Shown here: one piece after another, positions 1-4,684 of the stretch
Position numbering within the stretch: the first letter of the stretch is position 1
Layout of the letters: each line of letters begins with the position of its first letter
Source of the DNA: Solirubrobacteraceae bacterium
Lineage (GTDB): Bacteria; Actinomycetota; Thermoleophilia; Solirubrobacterales; Solirubrobacteraceae
Direction of reading: 5' to 3'
DNA: 7,225 bases
Assembly: GCA_025455895.1 (NCBI GenBank)
Contig: JALOLQ010000069.1
Span: 1-7,225 of the forward strand
The notes under the pieces: generated by a model
Told to the model about the DNA's origin: nothing
The model's input: only the letters and a program-made list of their open reading frames with translations
Databases searched by the model: none
Made by a program: the position numbers and the translations under genes

Positions 1-500
1 CGTTCGCCGGCGCGTTCCCGGAGGCCGCGGTGTTCACCGCGCCGATGCCGCAGGCCGCGCCCGCCGCGGGCATCGCGCCCTACCCGGTCCACCCGGCGAT
101 GCCGCCGATCGCCCACCGGATCGTCATGCGGCCGGCCGTCGGGGCGCCGCCGTTCACCGGCGCGGACGACGCGCTCACCGGCGGCTGGATGAGCCTCCAC
201 GAGCCGCAGCGGCTCGACGCCGCCGCGCTCGCGCTGTACGCGGACGCGTGGCTGCCCGCCGCGTTCCCGCGGATGACCGGGCCGGTCGCCGCGCCGACGA
301 TCGACCTGACGATCCACTTCCGCGATCCGGCGGCGGCCGGTGCCGTCCCGCCCGACGCGCCGGTGCTCGGGGTGTTCCGCTCGGACTACGCCAAGGACGG
401 GCTCGTCGAGGAGGACGGCGAGCTGTGGTCCGAGGACGGCGTCCTGCTCGCGCACGCGCGCCAGCTCGCGCTGCTCGTGCCGATCGAGGGCGCCGCGTGA
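1..500 (+). CDS. Acyl-CoA thioesterase, TesB-like hotdog family (3' part; start lies upstream)
   Basis: The frame is open from the first bases (first full codon at 3-5) to a TGA at 498-500, giving 165 visible C-terminal residues. Members of this family hydrolyse acyl-CoA to free acid and CoA in the cytoplasm. The visible part resembles the second hotdog domain of TesB. In visible-residue numbering, Asp81 (YADAWLPA), Thr99 (PTIDLTIHF) and Gln154 (AHARQLALL) fall where E. coli TesB has its Asp-Thr-Gln active-site residues, and the stretch GELWSEDGVLLAHARQ matches the conserved C-terminal strand. The GTG at 30-32 is not taken as the start, because reading frame and family similarity run through it. 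The gene overlaps folK by four bases, so the two are probably co-translated; no functional link to folate is evident. The substrate cannot be predicted. The family call is fairly secure and the alignment of active-site residues was made from memory. Confidence 0.82.
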   Translation, partial: FAGAFPEAAVFTAPMPQAAPAAGIAPYPVHPAMPPIAHRIVMRPAVGAPPFTGADDALTGGWMSLHEPQRLDAAALALYADAWLPAAFPRMTGPVAAPTIDLTIHFRDPAAAGAVPPDAPVLGVFRSDYAKDGLVEEDGELWSEDGVLLAHARQLALLVPIEGAA

Positions 501-1003
501 GCACCGGCTACCTCGGGCTCGGCTCGAACGTCGGCGACCGCCGCGCGAACCTCCAGGCGGCGGTCGACGCGCTGCCGGCGCACGGCGTGCGCGTGCTCGC
601 CGCGTCCTCGACCTACGACACCGACCCGGTCGGGCTCGTGCTCGACCAGCCGGCGTTCCTCAACGCGTGCGTGCGGATCGAGACGGACCTCGGCCCCGAG
701 GCGCTGCTCGACGCCTGCAAGGCGGTCGAGCGCGAGCTCGGCCGCGACCTCGAGGGCGGCGTGCGCCACGGCCCGCGCCCGATCGACGTCGACCTGCTGC
801 TGCTCGGCGAGCTCGAGTACACGAGCGCGCGGCTCACGCTCCCGCACGAGCAGGCGACCGCACGGCGCTTCGTCCTGATCCCGCTGCTCGAGCTGGACTT
901 CGAGCTCGCCACGCCCGGCGGGACGCGGCTGGCGGACGTCCTCGCCGCGCTTCCGCTCGACGAGGGCGTGCGCCGCGCGGGCGACCCGCTGGACGTCCCC
1001 TAG
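497..1003 (+). CDS. folK: 2-amino-4-hydroxy-6-hydroxymethyldihydropteridine pyrophosphokinase (HPPK)
   Basis: FolK transfers pyrophosphate from ATP to 6-hydroxymethyl-7,8-dihydropterin, the step before dihydropteroate synthase in folate synthesis. The 168-residue product has the usual family length. Visible motifs are the N-terminal YLGLGSNVGDRRANL, the pterin-binding STYDTDPVG followed by DQPAFLNACV, the HPPK signature GPRPIDVDLLLLG at about residues 95-107 with its two metal-binding Asp residues, and a C-terminal RRFVLIPLLELDFEL. The start is the GTG at 497, which overlaps the thioesterase stop as GTGA. A GAGGG at 486-490, six bases before the start, is a good Shine-Dalgarno site, so translational coupling is likely. 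Longer in-frame starts upstream would only read the thioesterase gene in the wrong frame. folE, folP and folB are not in the window and may lie upstream. The stop codon shares CTAG with the stop of the opposite gene. Confidence 0.96.
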   Translation: MSTGYLGLGSNVGDRRANLQAAVDALPAHGVRVLAASSTYDTDPVGLVLDQPAFLNACVRIETDLGPEALLDACKAVERELGRDLEGGVRHGPRPIDVDLLLLGELEYTSARLTLPHEQATARRFVLIPLLELDFELATPGGTRLADVLAALPLDEGVRRAGDPLDVP

Positions 1004-1740
1004 GCCGCGGCCGGGAGGTACTCGGCCGGGATGATCCCCGCCGGCGCGTCGCCCGGGAAGTCGGGGAACACCCGCAGGGCGAGCTGCCCGGCGGGGCGCG
1101 CCTCGATCAGCGGGCGCAGGTCCCCGAGCGTCATCAGCAGGCGCAGGCTCGGCGTGATCTGCAGGTCCGCGGCGTTCGGCGTCTCGCCGCCGAGCGTCCC
1201 GTCGGCGATCCACGCGTCGACGCGGTCGAGCAGCTCCGGCAGCGTGCGCAGGTCCGCCGGGTAGGTGTCCGGCGAGGCCTCGTTGGCCTTCATCTCGATC
1301 CGCGTGGCGACCGGGGCGATGAGCTTCAGGACGGGCACCGGGATCGGCGGGAGCTTCGAGCCCTCGCTGTAGGTCGCCATCGCCTCGGGGTGGGCCTTGA
1401 AGGTCGGCCACAGGACGCGGCGCACGAGCGGCTGGAGCACGTCGTCGCCCCACGCCTCGGCCTCCTCGACCTTCGCGCGCGCCGCGTCGTCGGCGGGCAG
1501 CAGCGCCGGCTCGGGCTGGAGCTCGTCGAGCCGGCGCAGGATCGCGCGCGAGCCCGAGATCTTCTCGTCGTCGACCTTCATCGCCGGCACGGTGCGCTTC
1601 CCGAAGAGGAGCTTCATCGCCGCCATGTGCATCGGCGGCGGGAACTCGACGAGCTTGTACGGGATCCCCTTGAGCTGGAGCGCACGCTCAGCCGTGGCGC
1701 AGGGGTGCGAGCCGTTGACGACGTACAGGGTGACGTTCAT
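1000..1740 (-). CDS. Glutathione S-transferase-like protein with thioredoxin-fold N-terminus
   Basis: The 246-residue product begins MNVTLYVVNGSHPCATAERA, a glutaredoxin/GST-type thioredoxin fold. Cys14 in SHPC stands where glutaredoxins have CxxC, but the second Cys is absent (HPCATAE). Pro52 in RTVPAM is the expected cis-proline before strand 3. SGSRAILRRLDEL at about residues 62-74 corresponds to the GST motif that binds the gamma-glutamyl part of the thiol. Residues from about 85 to 246 are mostly helical and would be the C-terminal GST domain. A soluble cytoplasmic thiol-dependent transferase or reductase is likely. Many Actinomycetota lack glutathione, so the true thiol partner is unknown. 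The ATG at 1740 is chosen because the fold starts there and a TAGGAT hexamer ends 8 bases upstream. The gene converges on folK with a four-base overlap and diverges from the DUF4282-type gene. Much longer open sequence upstream on this strand is antisense to other genes. Confidence 0.85.
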   Translation of the reverse strand: MNVTLYVVNGSHPCATAERALQLKGIPYKLVEFPPPMHMAAMKLLFGKRTVPAMKVDDEKISGSRAILRRLDELQPEPALLPADDAARAKVEEAEAWGDDVLQPLVRRVLWPTFKAHPEAMATYSEGSKLPPIPVPVLKLIAPVATRIEMKANEASPDTYPADLRTLPELLDRVDAWIADGTLGGETPNAADLQITPSLRLLMTLGDLRPLIEARPAGQLALRVFPDFPGDAPAGIIPAEYLPAAA

Positions 1741-1748
1741 GGCCGGGC

Positions 1749-1754
1749 ATCCTA
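1749..1754 (-). promoter_or_regulatory. Putative -10 box of the GST-like gene (TAGGAT), leaderless arrangement
   Basis: Read on the minus strand, TAGGAT is followed by 8 bases and then the ATG at 1740. It fits the TANNNT -10 pattern of actinobacterial housekeeping promoters, with transcription starting at or next to the start codon. No good -35 hexamer is visible at the expected position (1772-1777). No strong Shine-Dalgarno lies between the box and the ATG, although the GGA of the hexamer could act as a weak one. This is inference from pattern and spacing. Confidence 0.5.
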
Positions 1755-1788
1755 CGGCGCCCGGCCGGGTGCGGTCCGCCGCGGGTCG

Positions 1789-1794
1789 TAGCCT
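1789..1794 (+). promoter_or_regulatory. Putative -10 box of the DUF4282-type gene (TAGCCT), leaderless arrangement
   Basis: TAGCCT is followed by 9 bases and the ATG at 1804. There is no purine-rich ribosome binding site in between (TCTGGCGCG), so translation from a leaderless mRNA is the simplest reading. It is back-to-back with the minus-strand box at 1749-1754, with 34 bases between the two hexamers. No clear -35 is seen at 1766-1771. Confidence 0.5.
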
Positions 1795-1803
1795 TCTGGC
1801 GCG

Positions 1804-2235
1804 ATGACGACGCCGCAGCCGATCCCCACGCAGAAGGGCGGGTTCCTCAGCGCCCTGCTGGACATCTCGTTCTCGCGCCTGGTCACCACGCGGGTGATCA
1901 AGTGGCTCTACCTGCTGCTGATGATCCTCATCGGCCTGGGCCTGCTGGCCTTCGTGGTCTCGGCGATCGCCAGCGGCTCGGCCGGCGCGATCGTCGTCGC
2001 CCTGATCGCCGGCCCGCTCGTCGCGCTGCTCTACGTCGTCTACGTGCGCGTGCTGCTCGAGGTCGTGCTGGCGATCTTCCGGATCCTCGAGTCCAACCGC
2101 GAGATCGCGTTCCTGCAGCGCCAGCAGCTCACGCTGCTCCAGCAGCAGGCCGGCGCCGGCCCCGAGGCCCAGCCCGCGCCCGGCGGCGTGCCCCCGGTGC
2201 CGCCCTACCAGCCGCCCTCGCCGCCCACCGCGTAG
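1804..2235 (+). CDS. DUF4282-type small membrane protein
   Basis: The 143-residue product has a short polar N-terminus, then SALLDISFSRLVTTRVIKWLY, the conserved entry of the DUF4282 family. Two hydrophobic helices follow at about residues 34-56 and 61-88, separated by a small SGSAG turn. After the second helix comes RVLLEVVLAIFRILESNREI, also typical of the family. A Gln-rich helix (FLQRQQLTLLQQQ, about 103-115) and a disordered Pro/Ala tail complete the protein. It should sit in the cytoplasmic membrane with both ends on the same side. The biochemical function of the family is unknown and I do not assign one. The ATG at 1804 is preceded by a TANNNT box rather than a Shine-Dalgarno. The TAG stop at 2233 forms part of the TAGGCT hexamer before coaX. 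In Mycobacterium an unrelated small membrane protein (DUF3180) occupies a similar place after folK. Confidence 0.82.
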   Translation: MTTPQPIPTQKGGFLSALLDISFSRLVTTRVIKWLYLLLMILIGLGLLAFVVSAIASGSAGAIVVALIAGPLVALLYVVYVRVLLEVVLAIFRILESNREIAFLQRQQLTLLQQQAGAGPEAQPAPGGVPPVPPYQPPSPPTA

Positions 2236-2238
2236 GCT
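2233..2238 (+). promoter_or_regulatory. Putative -10 box of coaX (TAGGCT), overlapping the upstream stop codon
   Basis: TAGGCT is followed by 9 bases and the coaX ATG at 2248. Its first three bases are the stop codon of the preceding gene, so part of the match is forced by coding. The spacing is identical to that of the box at 1789-1794. No convincing Shine-Dalgarno precedes the ATG. coaX could still be transcribed with the upstream gene, since only 12 bases separate them. Confidence 0.4.
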
Positions 2239-2247
2239 GGCGCGGGC

Positions 2248-3012
2248 ATGCTGCTGGTCGTCGACGTCGGGAACACGCAGACGCACTTCGGCACCTTCGA
2301 CGGGGAGCGCCTCGTCGAGCACTGGCGCTTCGCCACCGTGCGCGAGTCGACCGCCGACGAGCTCGGCGCGGCGCTGCGCAACCTGCTCGAGCTGCGCGGG
2401 GTGGGGCTGAGCGATCTCACGGCGTCGATCGTCTCCTCGACGGTGCCGCAGCTCGAGCCCGAGTGGGTCGCGATGGCCGAGCGCTACCTCGGCCACCGGA
2501 TGCTCGCGGTCGGCCCCGGCCTGAAGACGGGCATGGCGATCCGGATCGACGATCCGCGCGAGCTGGGCGCCGACCGGCTCGTCAACGCGGTCGCCGCGCA
2601 CGCGCGCCTCGGCGGCCCGTGCATCGCCGTCGACTTCGGGACCGCGGTGAACTACGACGTGATCTCCGGCGCGGGCGAGTACCTCGGCGGGATCATCGCC
2701 CCGGGGGTCGAGATCTCGCTCGACGCGCTCACCTCCCGCGGCGCGAAGCTCCCGCGGATCGACCTGATCGCCCCGCGCACGGCGATCGGGAAGGGGACGG
2801 TCGGCGCGATCCGCGCCGGGATCGTCTACGGCTTCGCCGCCCAGGTCGACGGCCTGATCGCCCGTATCCGCGCGGAGCTCGGGGCGGATGCGCCGACCGT
2901 CGCCACCGGCGGCCTCGCGCACGTCGTCGTCCCGTGCACCGAGTCGATCGACGAGGTCGACGATCTGCTCACGCTCACCGGGCTGCGCCTGCTGTTCGAG
3001 CGCAACGGGTAG
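2248..3012 (+). CDS. coaX: Type III pantothenate kinase
   Basis: CoaX phosphorylates pantothenate with ATP, the first step of coenzyme A synthesis, in the cytoplasm. The 254-residue length is typical. Visible ASKHA-fold motifs are the N-terminal phosphate-binding VVDVGNTQTHFG (Asp6), GADRLVNAVAA with the expected general base Asp109, VDFGTAVNYDVIS with Asp129 (the second phosphate motif, usually DFGTA), GGIIAPGVEIS, AKLPRI, AIGKGTVGAIRAGIVYGF and the C-terminal VATGGLA. The end, LLTLTGLRLLFERN, matches the usual CoaX C-terminus. The ATG at 2248 places the first strand at residue 2, as in relatives. It lies 12 bases after the DUF4282-type stop and 24 bases before the dus start, so co-transcription is possible, although each start has its own candidate -10 box. 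The Mycobacterium coaX lies in a related block before lysS. panC and panD are not seen here. Confidence 0.96.
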   Translation: MLLVVDVGNTQTHFGTFDGERLVEHWRFATVRESTADELGAALRNLLELRGVGLSDLTASIVSSTVPQLEPEWVAMAERYLGHRMLAVGPGLKTGMAIRIDDPRELGADRLVNAVAAHARLGGPCIAVDFGTAVNYDVISGAGEYLGGIIAPGVEISLDALTSRGAKLPRIDLIAPRTAIGKGTVGAIRAGIVYGFAAQVDGLIARIRAELGADAPTVATGGLAHVVVPCTESIDEVDDLLTLTGLRLLFERNG

Positions 3013-3024
3013 GCGCGGCGCGGC

Positions 3025-3030
3025 TACCCT
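3025..3030 (+). promoter_or_regulatory. Putative -10 box of the dus gene (TACCCT), leaderless arrangement
   Basis: TACCCT is followed by 6 bases (TCGGGC) and the GTG at 3037, so an initiation site at the expected distance would be the G of the start codon itself. There is no Shine-Dalgarno, and the box lies wholly in the 24-base gap after the coaX stop. No -35 element is recognisable. Confidence 0.5.
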
Positions 3031-3036
3031 TCGGGC

Positions 3037-4047
3037 GTGGCCGCCGCGCCCCTCACCGAGCCGTTCCGGATCGGGCCCGTCGAGGTCCCCAACCGCGTCG
3101 TGCTGGCGCCGCTCGCCGGCATCGGCACGTGGTTCGTGCGCCTGCAGGCGCGCCGCTACGGCGCCGGGCTGACCGTCAGCGAGATGGTCTCGAGCTTCGC
3201 GATCCACCACCGCAACGAGAAGACGCTGGTCGAGCTGCTGCGGATCCACCCCGACGAGCGGGCGACCGCGCCGCACGGGCCGGTGGCGATCCAGCTCTTC
3301 GGCCCGGATCCCGAGGTGATGCGCTCGGCGGCCGCGACCGCGGCCGAGCGCGGGGCGGACATCATCGACCTGAACATGGGCTGCCCGGTGCCGAAGGTCT
3401 GCAAGACCGGCGCCGGCGCCGCGCTGATCAAGGACCCGGACACCGCCGTCGCCGTCGCCCGCGCCGCCGCCGAGGGAAGCGGGCTGCCGGTGACGGTCAA
3501 GGTGCGCTCCGGCGCGCGCACGGGGGAGACCGACGGCTACGCGCTCGCCGTGCGGCTCGTCGAGGAGGCGGGCGTCGCGGCGATCGGCTTCCACCCGCGC
3601 TCCGCGCAGGTCCACCACAAGGGCACCCCGGACTACGAGCTCGCCGCGCGGCTCGTCGAGGAGCTGCCGGTGCCGGTGATCCTCTCCGGCGGGCTCAAGG
3701 ACGACGCGCACGTGCTCGCCGCCTACGAGCAGACCGGCGCGGCGGCGGTGATGATCGCGCGCGGCGGCCTGGGCAACCCGTGGCTCTTCAGCCGCCTGCT
3801 CGGCCTGCGCGAGGACGAGCCCAGCCCCGAGGAGGTCGTGGCCGAGCTCGAGTGGGTCATGGACCGCGCGGTCGAGCACCTCGGCGAGGACCGCGCGGGC
3901 CGCTACCTGCGCAAGTTCTACCCCTGGTATCTCGAGCGCCTGGGTGCGTCGAAGCGCCGCCAGGAGGCCTTCCAGCGCACCGCCTCGGTCGCGCAGGCGC
4001 GGGCGCTGCTCGCGCTCGGCGAGGACGCGCTGCCGGCCGCCGCCTGA
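3037..4047 (+). CDS. dusB: tRNA-dihydrouridine synthase (DusB-like)
   Basis: Dus enzymes reduce specific uridines of tRNA to dihydrouridine using FMN and NADPH. The 336 residues fit the family: an FMN-binding TIM barrel (about 1-250) followed by a helical tRNA-binding domain (about 255-330). Key signs are VVLAPLAGIGTWFVR near the N-terminus, VAIQLFG (83-89), DLNMGCPVPKVCKTGAGAAL with the catalytic Cys116, TVKVRSG with FMN-contacting Lys155, HPRSAQVHHKGTPDY with His186, VILSGGL, and ARGGLGNPWLF for FMN phosphate binding. Several motifs deviate from the textbook form: HPRS replaces HGRT, SGGL replaces NGDI, and GTW stands where most have TD. Yet Cys, Lys and His are all present, so activity is expected. 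The assignment to DusB rather than another Dus type is tentative. The start is the GTG at 3037, chosen by the N-terminal match. The stop is followed by the greA promoter and leader. Confidence 0.92.
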   Translation: MAAAPLTEPFRIGPVEVPNRVVLAPLAGIGTWFVRLQARRYGAGLTVSEMVSSFAIHHRNEKTLVELLRIHPDERATAPHGPVAIQLFGPDPEVMRSAAATAAERGADIIDLNMGCPVPKVCKTGAGAALIKDPDTAVAVARAAAEGSGLPVTVKVRSGARTGETDGYALAVRLVEEAGVAAIGFHPRSAQVHHKGTPDYELAARLVEELPVPVILSGGLKDDAHVLAAYEQTGAAAVMIARGGLGNPWLFSRLLGLREDEPSPEEVVAELEWVMDRAVEHLGEDRAGRYLRKFYPWYLERLGASKRRQEAFQRTASVAQARALLALGEDALPAAA

Positions 4048-4074
4048 GCCGGCGGAGCCGCCCGGCGCCGTCGC

Positions 4075-4080
4075 TATACT
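4075..4080 (+). promoter_or_regulatory. Putative greA promoter -10 box (TATACT)
   Basis: TATACT is the closest match to the -10 consensus (TATAAT) among the boxes noted in this window, and stands out in DNA that is about three quarters G+C. It lies 27 bases after the dus stop. Transcription would start near 4087, giving a greA leader of about 78 bases. No start codon follows at leaderless distance, unlike the boxes before the preceding genes. No TTGACA-like -35 is visible at 4052-4057. Confidence 0.55.
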
Positions 4081-4114
4081 GCCCGCCTCCGCGGCCTCGT
4101 CAGGGCCCGGATCG

Positions 4115-4135
4115 CCCGCTCAATGCGGGTTTTTT
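4115..4135 (+). terminator. Intrinsic terminator in the dus-greA gap (possible greA leader attenuator)
   Basis: CCCGC (4115-4119) pairs with GCGGG (4125-4129) around a TCAAT loop and is followed directly by six T residues (4130-4135), the classic rho-independent form. The stem is short (5 bp, perhaps plus a G-U pair). I saw no other run of four or more T on this strand. It could serve as the end of the dus transcript. Because it lies downstream of the TATACT box and upstream of the greA start at 4165, it would also act on transcripts initiated for greA. Confidence 0.65.
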
Positions 4136-4164
4136 CACCACCGCCGCCCAACCGGGAACCGCTC

Positions 4165-4647
4165 ATGCCCAAGGACGTCATCCTCACCCCGGAGGGCCTC
4201 GAGAAGCTCCAGGAGGAGCTCGAGGTCCTGCAGACGGACCGCCGCCGCGAGGTCGCCGAGCGCATCAAGGAGGCCCGCGAGTTCGGCGACATCGCCGAGA
4301 ACTCCGAGTACGACGACGCCAAGAACGAGCAGATGATGCTCGAGGCGCGCATCGCCCAGCTCGAGGAGCGCCTGCGCTCCGCGCAGGTGATCGACGCGAA
4401 GGACATCACCACCGACACCGTCCAGGTCGGCTCGGTCGTCCACGTCAAGGACGAGAAGACCGGCAAGTCGGTGAAGTACACGATCGTCGGCTCCGCCGAG
4501 GCGAACCCCGCCGAGCAGCGGCTCTCGAACGAGTCCCCGGTCGGCCAGGCGCTGATCGGCCACAAGCGCGGCGAGATCGTCTCCGTCCGCGTCCCGCGCG
4601 GCCCGGCCCGCAAGCTCAAGATCACGAAGATCGACGTCGGGCTCTGA
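4165..4647 (+). CDS. greA: Transcription elongation factor GreA
   Basis: GreA enters the secondary channel of RNA polymerase and stimulates cleavage of backtracked RNA, freeing stalled complexes. The 160-residue length is standard. Residues 1-77 form the antiparallel coiled coil, with the acidic tip in FGDIAENSEYDDAKNEQ; Asp42 and Glu45 match the catalytic-loop Asp41 and Glu44 of E. coli GreA. Residues from about 85 form the FKBP-like domain, with VQVGSVVHVKD and SNESPVGQALIGHKRGEIV. The ATG at 4165 is chosen because MPKDVILTPEGLEKL is the usual beginning. An in-frame ATG at 4123 would add 14 Pro-rich residues and lies inside the terminator hairpin, so it is rejected. A weak GGGAA at 4154-4158 is the only ribosome-binding candidate. 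lysS follows after 37 bases, so the two are probably one transcript. A leader terminator suggests regulation by attenuation. Confidence 0.96.
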   Translation: MPKDVILTPEGLEKLQEELEVLQTDRRREVAERIKEAREFGDIAENSEYDDAKNEQMMLEARIAQLEERLRSAQVIDAKDITTDTVQVGSVVHVKDEKTGKSVKYTIVGSAEANPAEQRLSNESPVGQALIGHKRGEIVSVRVPRGPARKLKITKIDVGL

Positions 4648-4669
4648 GCGCGCGGCACGCCGCGTGCGC
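4648..4669 (+). other. GC-rich hairpin in the greA-lysS gap
   Basis: GCGCGCGG and CCGC-GT-GCGC can fold into an 8-bp stem with a two-base bulge and a CACG loop, starting at the base after the greA stop. There is no T-tract. It may be a weak or tract-less terminator, or just a GC-rich structure that protects the greA 3' end. It buries the alternative lysS GTG at 4664, which supports the downstream start at 4685. Confidence 0.35.
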
Positions 4670-4675
4670 GAGGAT
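4670..4675 (+). promoter_or_regulatory. lysS ribosome binding site (GAGGAT)
   Basis: GAGGA is Shine-Dalgarno-like and lies 10 bases before the GTG at 4685, so it decides that start over the GTG at 4664, which has no such site. The hexamer GAGGAT also has the spacing (9 bases) and shape of the TANNNT boxes of the other genes apart from its first base. A degenerate -10 box therefore cannot be excluded. Confidence 0.45.
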
Positions 4676-4684
4676 GGCGGTCGC

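Noticed and set aside
1003..1012. The palindrome GGCCGCGGCC near the convergent stops as a bidirectional terminator.
   Set aside because: It is a perfect palindrome with no loop and no T-tracts, so it cannot form a proper hairpin, and it is explained by Ala codons at the end of the GST-like gene.
1000..3879. An open minus-strand frame of about 960 codons that includes the GST-like protein at its end.
   Set aside because: Only the last 246 codons match a protein family. The rest is antisense to the DUF4282-type gene, coaX and dus, and encodes low-complexity Arg/Ala/Asp-rich sequence, an artefact of few stop codons in GC-rich DNA.
4123..4164. An earlier in-frame ATG for greA, adding 14 residues.
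   Set aside because: It lies in the loop and 3' arm of the terminator hairpin, has no ribosome binding site and adds a Pro-rich stretch not found in GreA proteins.
4664..4684. An earlier in-frame GTG for lysS, adding seven residues.
   Set aside because: It is buried in the greA-lysS hairpin and lacks a Shine-Dalgarno. The GTG at 4685 has GAGGA 10 bases upstream.
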